Shown here one piece after another: positions 11,009-54,760 of a stretch of DNA of 64,000 nt. The DNA is taken from contig OX030956.1 in NCBI GenBank assembly GCA_943735955.1, positions 9,323,445-9,387,444 on the forward strand. Reading direction: 5' to 3'. The notes under the pieces were generated by a model that saw only the letters and a list, made by a program, of their open reading frames with translations, ran no database searches and was not told where the DNA came from. Each line of letters opens with the position of its first letter. Within the stretch, counting starts at the first letter, position 1. This DNA comes from Piscicola geometra. Its lineage: Eukaryota; Annelida; Clitellata; Hirudinida; Piscicolidae. A program made the translations under genes and the position numbers.

Positions 11009-11338
11009 ACCAATAATTTGTATTGTATTTGATAAATCGTTTTAGGTATGTATTTTTTAAAAAATATAGTCCGTTTTATTTATTCAAAATTGTGAAACGA
11101 ATCTATAAAAATCTTTTTTGTATATAAAAAGTCCGTTTTATTTATTTAAAATTGTGAAACGAATCTATAAAAATCCGTTTTTTATATTAAAAGTCCGTTT
11201 TATTTATACTAAAATATTAACAAGGAGGCTTTTTCTCCAAGAGGCTTTTTCTCCAGGAGGTTTTTTCTCCGGGAGGCTTTTTGTAGAAGGTATTTTATCC
11301 GGAGGCTTTTTCTCCGAGAGGCTTTTTGTCCGTTCCCC

Positions 11339-11347
11339 CCTATTTCC
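11339..11347. repeat. 9-bp target-site duplication, right
   Basis: CCTATTTCC follows the terminal GTTCCCC of foldback copy 1 and matches 7940-7948 exactly. The run of six C residues leaves an ambiguity of one or two bases in the boundary. Confidence 0.75.
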
Positions 11348-11524
11348 ATAGTCAGAAAGCTAGAAAATGAAAGTTACACTGACATGTCTTTAAAAACGTC
11401 TACAAGGTCTGTTATTTCATAATTGAGGCAAAGATTTAAGCACCGATGAATTTAAGAAATCTAAATTCTAAAAAACTTTGAAATTTATATTTAGATTCAA
11501 AATTTATATTATAAATTTCATATT

Positions 11525-11968
11525 GGCAAAACTGCTCTGTAATCCCTTAATTTATTCACAACTATTAGACTCCTCCCACTTTAAAATACCCAGTTTTATT
11601 TTGTAAGTTTAATTTATTTTAGTATTAATAAAAATAAATATGTGAATTGTATTTATATTAGAAATTATTAAAACAAAAAATAAATTAATTTTGTATTTAT
11701 TTATATATTTTATCTAAACACTTTCGAAAAAGTATATTTTCAAAGCCTGTCAAAGTGTTATTAAAATAATTATAACAGACAAAATGCAGTAATTATTATT
11801 TTTAAATGAATTTACATGAATTCTTTGTAAAAATTCAGTATTTTAAAAGGGTTTAATAATTTTACTTTTAATTTTACTTTTTAACTAGCTTATTTCAGAT
11901 GTCAACAAAAAATAGTAGGAGGAGTCTAATAGTTGTGAATAAATTAAAGGACAACAGAGCAGTTTTAC
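11525..11968. mobile_element. MITE with ~52-bp terminal inverted repeats
   Basis: The left end (11525-11576) and right end (11917-11968) are inverted copies. Both carry AAAACTGCTCTGT and TTTATTCACAACTATTAGAC followed by TCCTCC. The 340-bp interior is AT-rich without an ORF. The superfamily was not determined because no convincing target duplication was found. Confidence 0.8.
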
Positions 11969-12106
11969 CTTTCAAATTATATAGAAATTAACTTTGAATA
12001 TGGGAAAAATCTTGTTAAAACGAAATAAAACTAAGATAATTTAAAATAGCCTTAATCGTCGTAATGGCGTCTACCAAAGTTTTATTTACTTATTCGTTTA
12101 AGCTCC

Positions 12107-12152
12107 ACCCCTTAACTACGTTGCTCCACCCAATTTGTTGTGGAGTTAGATT
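12107..12152. repeat. Solo end of the AAGGGGTGGAG MITE family
   Basis: This contains CTCCACCCCTTAACTACG and TTTGTTGTGGAGTTAGAT, matching the right ends of the MITEs at 18004-18145 and 46550-46689. The opposite end is not seen nearby. Confidence 0.5.
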
Positions 12153-12757
12153 AAAACACTAGATCAAAAAAATATTTAAAAGAACACAATCACAACTTCG
12201 AAGTAAATTGCGAGACAAATAACTGATATGAAGTTAGTGAATATTCTTATAATCTACATCAATTTAATGAATAAATTGAAAAAATCAAAGTTTAGGATTC
12301 TTGTCTTTCTAAATGTTTAAGTTTGAGTCATGTGTAGAAAAGTCATTTTGAAAACAGTCTGTCCTTCATCTGCAGAGCTCATTTTCCTGGTGAAGTAGGT
12401 AGCCAGTGGGTGCTTGCAAGCTTTGCACTAGTGCTCAATCTGAAGCCCTAGCACTTCTTCCTCCAGAAGAAAACATATTAATTTATTTAACTGATTTTAG
12501 AAAATCAATATCAATAAATAAAATTTCAACTTGTAAAAAGTAAAAATAAAATGGATAAAACGCAGATCATGTGCAAAAGAAAATGTGCATTTAACACATG
12601 CAGCGCGCTTTCTTTCGTGTGCGGTTTATCTACAACCTTGACTGAGAGACTGAGACTGCAATGCTCGGTTACCAATTTCAAGAAAAAAAACTCAATTCAA
12701 CAATTAAAATATAAACCTTAAGTTTTTTTAACGACTAGTAAGTATATATGTTGGCAT

Positions 12758-15700
12758 TCATCCATCTCGTGAGATAATGATAGCGCTCTGATGTGTTCTT
12801 TGACGGCAGCTTCTAGAGTGGCTCAGCAGACCGATCCTGGATCGACAGTCTCTGCTGCAGCGGCTGCAGGTGAAGTCGGATGGAGGATCGAGAACCTGAT
12901 TCTGCTGCTTCAGTTTTCTTCTTTGCCTTCGGGATTCCAGATGTTGCCTGCGTTCTTTCTCGCCCTTCTTGATGCCTTTGTGGACAATCTGGCGCCAGCC
13001 CTTCCGGTCATCTGCTAGCTCTTCCCATCTGCCAGGGTCGATACCCATAAGTTTGAGGTCGCGTTTGCAGACGTCTTTGAAGCGTAGTTGCGGGCGACCA
13101 ACTGGACGTTGTCCTGTAGCCAACTCGCCATAGAGGATGTCCTTGGGTATGCGACCTTCTTCCATTCTACGCACGTGACCCAGCCAGCGTAAACGTCTTT
13201 GGCATAGAAGGAGGTGTATGCTGAGTGAGTTGGCTTGATTGAGTACGGCTGTGTTGGTGACTTTGTCTTGCCATGTTATGCCAAGGATGCGTTGGAGACA
13301 GCGAGGATGAAAGCTTTCGAGACGATCTTCTTGCCTGGCATAGGTGGTCCAGGTTTCGCTGCCATACAACAGAGTGCTGAGAACGCATGCCTGGTACACT
13401 TTGAGCTTGGTGTTTCGTGTCAGTTGGTTGTTGGTCCATACACGTTTGCTCAATCGGGCCATGACGCTGGCTGCTTTGGCGAGCCTCTTATCAATCTCAA
13501 TGTCGAAGGATAGGCTGCTAGTAATGACGGAACCCAAGTATGTGAACTTGTCAGTGGCCTCCAGCACCTGATTGTCGATTGTGATTGAGGGTGGAACAGG
13601 AATGTCTTGACCCATGATGTTGGTTTTCTTGGTACTGATGGTCAGACCGAATTCCCTGCAAGCCTGAGCAAAGCGATTCATCAGCTGCTGAAGGTGTTCC
13701 TCCGTGTGTGACACCAGGGCCGCATCATCAGCGAACAGCATGTTTCTGATGAGGACAGTGCGAATTTTCGTTTTTGCTCTTAGGCGTGCCATGTTCAGCA
13801 GTTTCCCGTCACTTCTGATGTGTAAATGGACACCTTCGGCAGACTCTTTAAATGCGAAGTTCAACAGCATCGAGAAGAAGATACCGAATAATGTAGGCGC
13901 TAGCACACAACCCTGTTTGACCCCACTCTTGATTATGAAGGATTCTGAGGTCTCCCCATCGTAGCTGACCACACCTTGCGTGTTTTCGTGATAAGAAGTT
14001 GTAATGTTGAGCAGCCGAGGTGGACAGCCGATCTTCTTGAGTAGCCGAAATAGGCCGTTCCTGCTTACAAGGTCGAATGCCTTAGTTAGGTCGATAAAAG
14101 CGCGGAGAAGATCATGTCGACTGTGGATCTTCCTGATTTGAAGCCGCATTGCGATTCAGGATACACACGACTTGCTAGGACTTGGAGACGGTTGAGGACA
14201 ACGCGTGCGAAAGCTTTACCCACGACGCTAAGCAGTGAGATGCCCCTGTAGTTGTTGCAGTCGCTGCGGTCGCCCTTGTTCTTATACAGGGTGACAATCT
14301 TGGCATTGCGCATGTCCTGTGGAACTCTACCTTCTCTCCAACATAGGCAAAGGAGCTTGTGAAGTGGTTCTAGTAGAGACGGTTTACCACATTTGATTAT
14401 TTCTGGTGGGATGCCATCGTCTCCTGGTGCTTTTCCACTCTTTAAGGCATCAATAGCTTTGCTGAGTTCGTCCATGGTCGGCTCGACATCCAGCTCTTCC
14501 AAGACTGGCAAATCTTCAATAGCGTCCAGTGCTATCTGAGTCACAGAGTTTTCTTTAGAATAAAGTTCCAGATAGTGTTCGACCCACCTTGCCATTTGCT
14601 TGTCTTTGTCTGTGATGGTCTCTCCTGATTTGGACTTTAAGGGTGCAGTCTTCTTTGCTGACTTGCCTGTTGCTTTTTTGATGCCTTCATACATGCTCCT
14701 TACGTTGCCAGCGTCTGACGCTTGTTGGATGCTATTCGCCAGTTGAAGCCAATAGTCATTTGCGCAGCGTCGAGCCGTCTGCTGGGCTTTTCTTCGGGCA
14801 GCTTTCAACTCTTTGAAGGTGGACTGACTCGGGTCGCGTTTGTAATCAATCAATGCCTTTCTCTTGGCGTCAATAACAGGCTCAAGATCTGCCGCATTCG
14901 CTTCGAACCAATCGGTGTTTTTGTGTTCCTTTTTACCATACGTGAGTAAAGCAGTTCTGAAGATGGTATTCCGGAGCGAGTTCCATCTGACTTTCTCATT
15001 AGGCTCTTGGTCGCAGTGTTGCAGCTCCCCCAGCCGATCTATGAACTCTTGGTTCTTGGTCTGATGGGTGGTCTGATAGGTGTTGATTTTCGGCTGGCAT
15101 TTCTTCTTGGAGAGATGGAGCCTCTTGGGGCGCAACTTTATCTTTGACGCGATCAGAGAGTGGTCTGTATCGCAATCGGCACTATGGTAAGCTCTGGTGC
15201 TGCGGACGTTGTTCAACGAGTTGTGCCTGGTGATGATCAAGTCCAGTTGATGCCAATGATTTGATCTTGGATGTCTCCAAGACACCTTGTGACATGCTTT
15301 GCTCTGGAAGTAGGTGTTTGTTACGCACAGGTTACGGTAGCAACAGAATTCGAGTAGTCTCTGGCCGTTTTCGTTCATTTTCCCGATGCCATGGTGACCC
15401 AGCACATCTGGCCATGAGTCGTGGTCAGAGCCAACACCGGCGTTAAAATCTCCCAGAAGGTAGAGGTGTTCGGAGGCAGGGACTGTGGCAACAACGCTGC
15501 TTAGTTGTTCGTAGAATTGATCTTTAGTATTGATCTTTAGTATCGGTGCTGGCTTGCATGGTCGGTGCATAGATGCACAGAAGATTAGCAAAGCCAGATG
15601 CTGTGAGAAGGCGTAGAGTGAGGATTCTCTCTGTGCCGCGGGAAGGAGGTTCGGACATGCAAAGCAGGGTGTTTTTGATGGCGAAGCCGACTCCGTGTTC

Positions 15701-15937
15701 CCTGGTCTCCTCTTCTCCTTTTCCCTGCCAAAAGAACGTGTAGTGTTCCTTCCTCAAGGATCCAGACTCTGGAAGACGCGTTTCCTGTAGGGCTGCAACA
15801 TAAACGTTTAGTCTGTGCAGCTCATGATCAATGACTGCAGTCTTGCGAAGGTCTTCAATCTCACGAAGGTCATCACTCAGTCCAGTGCGCATAGTACGTA
15901 CGTTCCAGCTTGCGATACGGAGAGCTGGAATCTCCAT
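12758..15937 (-). pseudogene. RTE-like LINE, almost full-length ORF with two lesions
   Basis: Read on -, the endonuclease opens with LRIASWNVRTMRTGLSDD, then YVAALQETRLP, YLLGDFNAGVG and CDTDHSLIASK. The RT follows: ALKSGKAPGDDGIPPEIIK, IVTLYKNKGDRSDCNNYRGI, FIDLTKAFDLVSR, VKQGCVLAPTLF and the catalytic box MLFADDAALV (near 13725). Then come the thumb and a C-terminal CxxC zinc motif, FTCSRCSRDCRSRIGLLSH. Two lesions break the frame: a 13-bp tandem duplication (GATCTTTAGTATT, about 15519-15544) and a deletion plus frame change near 14095, where a short segment between RT motifs is missing. Otherwise the frame is open for about 1,050 codons, so the copy is fairly young. Confidence 0.9.
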
Positions 15938-16019
15938 CTTTTTGTATTTGTAGTTGTTTGGTGCGTGAAGATAACGGCCTGCTTGTTGAGCTGTGCTCTA
16001 AGCTCCAGGCACCCACTGA

Positions 16020-16392
16020 AGTAGGTACTTTTCTTTCTGTGCTGGGGTATTTGAAGAATGGCGGTCTCTTGCATTGGTGATTAATACAAAGGGCGTATCT
16101 ATACTACGTGTTGTTTATACGATATCTATGTGTTTAACATTTATTCGAAATGAAAACAAATAATTTTTTTAAATGTATAATAAATATATTTAATACTATA
16201 AAATTAGAAAATTTTATATCGCTCTTTTTGATACAGAAATAAACAGTCACGTGGTACTTTTCTTTCTATGCTGGGGTATTTGAAGAATGACGGTCTCTTG
16301 CATTGGTGATTAATACAAAGGGCGTATCTATACTACGTGTTGTTTATAGGATATCTATGTGTTTAACATTTATTCGAAATAAAAACAAATAT
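16020..16392 (-). repeat. Duplicated ~140-bp block upstream of the RTE-like LINE
   Basis: Positions 16022-16165 and 16252-16392 are near-identical direct repeats (TGGGGTATTTGAAGAATG, AAAGGGCGTATCTATACTAC) separated by about 85 bp of AT-rich DNA. They lie directly upstream of the LINE ORF on its own strand. Repeated 5' UTR monomers are known to act as promoters in some LINEs; that role here is inference. Confidence 0.7.
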
Positions 16393-16877
16393 TTTTTTAT
16401 ATGTATAAATACTATTTATAAAATGCCTAAAACCGTTCTTTCTTCGTGTGCTGTTCACCTATAACCCTTGGAATAATATCTTTTATTTTTTTAATAATTC
16501 CAAAATTTTTTAACACAGAATACGTCAACAATAACAATTATTGTTACCGATTCCAACGTAAACGTAAAATGCCATTCAAAAACTGACCTGATACTCGCGG
16601 TTTAATCTAAATTGTTAAAGAAAAAGTAGAACAAGTATTTTATATTAATTATTGTTTGAAAAGTTAAAAATAGGTATATAAATAAAATAAAATATAAAAT
16701 GACTTATTTAACATGTCGCACATCACTAAAAAAATTACAACCACGAATATTGATAACCCAGAACATATTAGTTTACTTTTGACGTGTAATCAGTGTTCTT
16801 ACGCGGCCTGTGATTAAAATTGATTAAAACAATAATATTGAATACATTTGAAATATATTTTTGAAAATTACAAAGTT

Positions 16878-35965
<19,088 letters not shown>

Positions 35966-36057
35966 TGATGAACCACTATAAGTATTCATTATCATGATTA
36001 TTTTTTAGGCAATCAGGGATTTTGTGCTTTCAAATGAGTTTGAAAGGTTTTATTTGT

Positions 36058-36063
36058 AATAAA
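36058..36063 (+). promoter_or_regulatory. Candidate SPT2 poly(A) signal
   Basis: AATAAA lies 93 bp after the SPT2 stop codon. A second AATAAA lies at 36410-36415. If the distal site is used, the transcript would overlap the 3' UTR of ING3. Confidence 0.45.
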
Positions 36064-36314
36064 CCTGATTATGTTCACAATCATACTCTATGCAAGGCTG
36101 GATCTTCATACTTCATATCTTTATATCTTTCTTCCTATCTTGACACTAAATTAAGTTATAAATCCTCTCTACATACTTTTATGTCTGAAATTGAAATCAT
36201 TACAAATTATATATGAAAGTAACCTATTAAAAAGCTATTATTGACTTTTTTGTGGACTTAGGTGTGTTTCCTGCTACAGTTTTGAAGTAATGGTGATTTG
36301 GGATATTTTATCTC

Positions 36315-36320
36315 TTTATT
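36315..36320 (-). promoter_or_regulatory. Candidate ING3 poly(A) signal
   Basis: TTTATT on + is AATAAA on -, 272 bp past the ING3 stop codon at 36592. Confidence 0.4.
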
Positions 36321-36591
36321 GCTTAATAGAAGTATTAAGAATTAAATTCTTAAATGAAATGAACACATTCTCATAAACCAACGTCGAATTTCAAATTATA
36401 CCTGTCTGGAATAAATATGCGAATCTTTTTTTTTTTACAAGCACTCTCACAATCTTGCCATCATCACCCTCCCACTAACTTCTTCTATTAACAACAACTA
36501 CCAATCTTTTTCAAAACCACATTCCCTCACCATCAAAAACCACGACCACCTCCTGCTTGATACATAATCATTTCCACCACCAGCATCATCA

Positions 36592-49803
<13,212 letters not shown>

Positions 49804-50007
49804 CTGTGAGTTGAGTTGATATTATTTTCAAAAATTAAATTGTTAAAGCATTTTCAAGATACATGTTACCATGTAGTTGATTTGTAGAAATTTTAGAAAA
49901 TATTTTTCTAAATTAAATGTTTAAAAAAAGTATTAAGTTCAATTATAACTTTCGAGATAGTCTTCCAAATACAACATTTTTATAGGAATTACGATAGTTT
50001 ATTGGTG

Positions 50008-50215
50008 TACATTTAAATAAGACTCGATTGTTATTGTTTATGATTACATATCTGTATATGTTTATCTAAAAACTAATATTAGTAACTCCAAAACGGATTT
50101 TCTATATTTCTGAATAGATTAAGGTTCATGTTTCAACACATTTGGCATTCAAAATTAATTACTTTTCTTAAATACAAAACCATTTAAATCGGTAAAATTA
50201 GGCCATTGTTGAAAC
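50008..50215 (-). repeat. Dispersed repeat, inverse copy of 1-208
   Basis: It matches the reverse complement of the window start over about 208 bp. About 50 bp further on, the foldback fragment at 50265 begins. Confidence 0.75.
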
Positions 50216-50264
50216 ATTTAAAGAAATAATCTGAAATTAGTGAACTTTGTGAAGAAAATACTTT

Positions 50265-50830
50265 TAAAGGTAAACGGATAAAAGGTCCTCCGGATAAAAA
50301 GTCCTCGGATAAATAGTCCTCCGGATAAAAAGTCCTCCGGATAAAAAGTCCTCCGGATAAAAAGTCCTCCGGATAAAAAGTCCTCCGGATTGAAATTTCC
50401 GGATAAAAAGTCTTCAGGATAAAAATCTTTAAAAAATTTCTGTTCAAGGAAAAATACGTGATTAATACGTGATCCTTGAAACTTTAAGAATAAAATTTAA
50501 TACTTTTATCTAATGTTTGCTATATTTTTTTCGTTCAATCTCGAAATTGCATTTGAATAAATTTGACTTGGCTGTTGTTGTTTCGTCACTTTAACTATAA
50601 AATTGTTTGCTGGTTCTTGATCGTGATTATAAAAAGTCTTCAATGAAATAATCTTTAAAAAAGAATATGTGATCCTTAAAACTAAAAGATCAAAGTTTAA
50701 AACTTTAATCTAATGTTTGCTCTATTTTTTCTTTCAATCTGGAAATAGGATTTGAATAAATTTGACTTGGTTGTTGTTGATTTCTCACTTTAATCATTAA
50801 GTTTTCTGCTGGTTCTTGATGAGTATTGAG
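50265..50830 (+). mobile_element. Foldback element fragment, copy 4
   Basis: It begins GGTAAACGGATAAAAGGTCC, then eight or nine units of GGATAAAAAGTCCTCC, a GC-richer version of the 16-mer. The core follows at 50430-50825 with both half-modules (AATACGTGAT... and AATATGTGATCC...). The right array and the outer arms are missing. Its short array shows that array length varies greatly between copies. Confidence 0.8.
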
Positions 50831-50989
50831 AAATAAAATAAAACACATGGCTATTATTTTATTTAGAAAATATTTAAAAAAACAACCAGCTTTAAAAAAT
50901 AATTTAATCACCCTTCACCTCACCCACATCACCATGATAATCATTGCCACAGAATCATTGTCTTTACCAATACAGCATCTTCAGCATCA

Positions 50990-51500
50990 CAACATTATAT
51001 ATGATGGTGTTGTTATTATCTTCAAGGCACTGACCAGGGAGGACAAAAAAAGCAGACAAAGGAAAGATAGTAGAACAATATAGTGGAGTGGATAAGGTTT
51101 GAACTTAAGGGCTGTTTGAGACTATCAGAAAATCAAAAGGAATGGAGGAAACTGGTTGGAGGTCTTACTGTGGTGCCCCAATAGTGTTTAAGAACATAGC
51201 CTATAGTCTGACTGACTGATTTATTCAAAATTTTATAAATGTAATATATTATTTTTATAAATTAATAAAATAAATACTATATATTATTCAACTAAAAATA
51301 TTATCTTTATAGTTTTATGAATTAATAATATAAATACTAAAGGCTTCAAAATATTATTAACCATAATAAAATGAGTTAAAATAGTCTATTCTAGATGTAG
51401 CAAAAACAGAAACTGAAGCACCCAATGTTGTTTAAGACTCCAGCTTATAGTCCTATAGACTGACTGACTGACTGAATGACTGATTTAACCAAAATAATAA
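50990..51500 (+). repeat. Possible LINE 3' end with duplicated tail
   Basis: + shows GGAGGAAACTGGTTGGAGGTC, reminiscent of a LINE C-terminus. TATAGTCTGACTGACTGATTTA at 51202-51223 and a related TATAGACTGACTGACTGA block at 51449-51485 form a duplicated tail. No clear frame, so assignment is weak. Confidence 0.3.
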
Positions 51501-51907
51501 TAAAAATTTACTATTTTAGTAAATTAATTAAATAACTATTTCAATTAATTTCATATTTAGAAGAGTCGTTCAGAAGACAGGGGGAACGGACAAAAAGCCT
51601 CTCGGAGAAAAAGCCTTCGGATAAAATACCTTCTACAAAAAGCCTCCCGGAGAAAAAACCTCCTGGAGAAAAAGCCTCTCGGAGAAAATGTCTCCTTGTT
51701 AATATTTTAGTATAAATAAAACGGACTTTTAATATAAAAAACGGATTTTTATAGATTCGTTTCACAATTTTAAATAAATAAAACGGACTTTTTATATAAA
51801 AAAAGGATTTTTATAGATTCGTTTCACAATTTTGAATAAATTAAACGGACTATATTTTTTTAAAAATACATTCTAAAACGATTTATCGAATACAATACAA
51901 ATTATTG

Positions 51908-53205
51908 GTAAACGGATAAAAAGTCTTCAGGATGAAAAGTCTTCAAGATAAAAAGTCTTCAGGATAAAAAGTCTTCAGGATAAAAAGTCTTCAGGATAAA
52001 AAGTCTTCAGGATAAAAAATCTTCAGGATAAAAAGTCTTCAGGATAAAAAGTCTTCAGGATAAAAAGTCTTTAGGATAAAAAGTCTTCAGGATAAAAAGT
52101 CTTCAGGATAAAAAGTCTTCAGGATAAAAAGTCTTCAGGATAAAAAGTCTTCAGGATAAAAAGTCTTCAGGATAAAAAGTCTTCAGGATAAAAAGTTTTC
52201 AGGATAAAAAGTCTTCAGGATAAAAAGTTTTCAGGATAAAAAGTCTTCAGGATGAAAATTTTCAAGATAAAAAGTCTTCAGGATAAAAAGTCTTCAGGAT
52301 AAAAAGTCTTCAGAATAGAAAGTCTTCAGAATAAAAAGTCTTCAAGATAAAAAGTCTTTAAGATAAAAAGCCTTCAGAATAAAAAGTCTTCAGGATAAAA
52401 AGTCTTCAGGATAAAAAGTTTTCAGGATAAAAAGTCTTCAGGATAAAAAGTCTTCAGGATAAAAAGTCTTCAGAATAAAAAGTCTTCAGGATAAAAAGTC
52501 TTCAGGATAAAAAGTCTTCAGGATAAAAAGTTTTCAGGATAAAAAGTCTTCAGGATAAAAAGTTTTCAGGATAAAAAGTCTTCAGGATGAAAATTTTCAA
52601 GATAAAAAGTCTTCAGGATAAAAAGTCTTCAGGATAAAAAGTCTTCAGAATAGAAAGTCTTCAGAATAAAAAGTCTTCAAGATAAAAAGTCTTTAAGATA
52701 AAAAGCCTTCAGAATAAAAAGTCTTCAGGATAAAAAGTCTTCAGGATAAAAAGTTTTCAGGATAAAAAGTCTTCAGGATAAAAAGTCTTCAGGATAAAAA
52801 GTCTTCAGAATAAAAAGTCTTCAGGATAAAAAGTCTTCAGGATAAAAAGTCTTCAGGATAAAAAGTCTTCAGAATAAAAAGTCTTCAGGATAAAAAGTTT
52901 TCAGGATAAAAAGTCTTCAGGATAAAAAGTTTTTAGGATAGAAAGTCTTCAGGATAAAAAGTCTTCAGGATAAAAATTTTTCAAGATAAAAAGTCTTCAG
53001 GATAAAAAGTCTTCAGAATAAAAAGTCTTCAGGATAAAAAGTCTTCAGGATAAAAAGTCTTCAGGATAAAAAGTCTTCAGGATAAAAAGTCTTCAGGATA
53101 AAAAGTCTTCAGGATAAAAAGTCTTCAGGATAAAAAGCCTTAAAAAAAATGTCTTCAGGATAAAAATTCTTTAGAATAAAAAGTCTTCAGAATAAAAAGT
53201 CTTCA
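51908..53205 (+). repeat. 16-bp tandem array, left arm of foldback copy 2
   Basis: About 80 units of GGATAAAAAGTCTTCA. Variant blocks such as GATGAAAATTTTCAAGAT recur with a spacing of about 320 bp (52250 and 52586), evidence of segmental amplification. Confidence 0.95.
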
Positions 53206-53599
53206 GGAAAAAAATCTTCAAAAATTAATTTTGAAGGAAAAATAATCACGATCGAGAACCAGCAGAAAACTTAATGATTAAAGTGAAGAATCAACAACCC
53301 AGTCAAATTTATTCAAATACTATTTCCAGACTGAAAAAAAAAGTGAGCAAACGTTAGATGAAAGTATGAAATTCCAATCTTTTAGTTTTGAGGATCACGT
53401 ATTCTTTCTTAAACATTATTTTCTTATGGTTAAAGTGACGAAACAACAACAGCCAAGTCAAATTTATTCAAATGCTATTTCGAGATTGAACGAAAAAATT
53501 AGATAAAAGTATCACATTTTATTTTTTAAGTTTTAAGGATAACGTATTAATCACGTATTTTTTCTTAAAATTTAATTTATAAAAAAATTTTTTTAACAC

Positions 53600-54760
53600 T
53601 TTTTATCCTAAAGACTTTTTATCCTGAAGACTTTTTATTTTGAAAACTTTTTATCTTGAAGACTTTTTATCCTAAAGACTTTTTATCCTGAAGAGTTTTT
53701 ATCCTGAAGACATTTTATTCTGAAGGCTTTTCATCCTGAAAACTTTTTATCTTGAAGACTTTTTATCCTGAAAACTTTTTATCCTGAAGACTTTTTATCC
53801 TGAAGACATTTTATCCTGAAGATTTTTTATCCTGAAAACATTTTATTCTGAAGGCTTTTTATACTGAAAACTTTTTATCCTGAAGACTTTTTATCCTGAA
53901 GACTTTTTATCCTGAAGACTTTTTATCCTGAAGACTTTTTATCCTGAAGATTTTTTATCTTGAAGACTTTTTATCTTGAAGATTTTTTATCTTGAAGACT
54001 TTTTATCCCGAAGACTTTTTATCCTGAAGACTTTTTATCCTGAAGATTTTTTATCTTGAAGACTTTTTATCTTGAAGATTTTTTATCCTGAAGACTTTTT
54101 ATCCCGAAGACTTTTTATCCTGAAGACTTTTTATCCTGAAGACATTTTATCCTGAAGATTTTTTATCCTGAAGATTTTTTATCCTGAAAACATTTTATTC
54201 TGAAGGCTTTTTATACTGAAAACTTTTTATCCTGAAGACTTTATCCTGAAGACTTTTTATCCTGAGGACTTTTTATCCTGAAAACTTTTTATCCTGAAGA
54301 CTTTTTATCCTGAAGACTTTTTATCCTGAAGATTTTTTATCCTGAAGACTTTTTATCCTGAAGACTTTTTATCCTGAAGACTTTTTATCTTGAAGACTTT
54401 TTATCCTGAAGACTTTTTATCCTGAAGACTTTTTATCTTGAAGACTTTTTATCCTGAAGATTTTTTATCCTGAAGACTTTTTATCCTGGAGACTTTTTAT
54501 CCTGGAGACTTTTTATCCTGAAGACTTTTTATCCTGAAGACTTTTTATCCTGAAGACTTTTTATCCTGAAGACATTTATTCTGAAGGCTTTTATCCTGAA
54601 AAATTTTTATCTTGAAGACTTTTTATCCTGAAGACTTTTTATTCTGAAGACTTTTTATCCTGAAGACTTTTTATTCTGAAGACTTTTTATCCTGAAGACT
54701 TTTTATCCTGAAGACTTTTTATCCTGAAGACTTTTTATCCTGAAGACTTTTTATCCGTTT
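53600..54760 (-). repeat. 16-bp tandem array, right arm of foldback copy 2
   Basis: About 72 units of CTGAAGACTTTTTATC, ending ATCCGTTTACCAATAATTTT, the conserved inner boundary. Confidence 0.95.

Larger units (their letters stand above)
7949..11338 (+). mobile_element. Foldback transposable element, copy 1 (non-autonomous)
   Basis: The layout is symmetrical. An outer arm of diverged 16-bp units (about 7949-8070) is followed by AT-rich 65-bp modules with CGGACT (about 8070-8335). Next come a homogeneous 16-bp array (8336-9690), a unique core (9700-10075), the inverted 16-bp array (10076-11008), inverted 65-bp modules (11010-11215) and an inverted outer arm (11216-11338). The outermost sequences differ, GGATGTAGGATAAAAAG at the left and, reversed, GGGGAACGGACAAAAAG at the right; copy 2 shows the same pairing with the core in matching orientation. 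No ORF of substance exists. The arms could pair into a hairpin of more than 1 kb. A 9-bp direct repeat flanks it. Confidence 0.85.
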
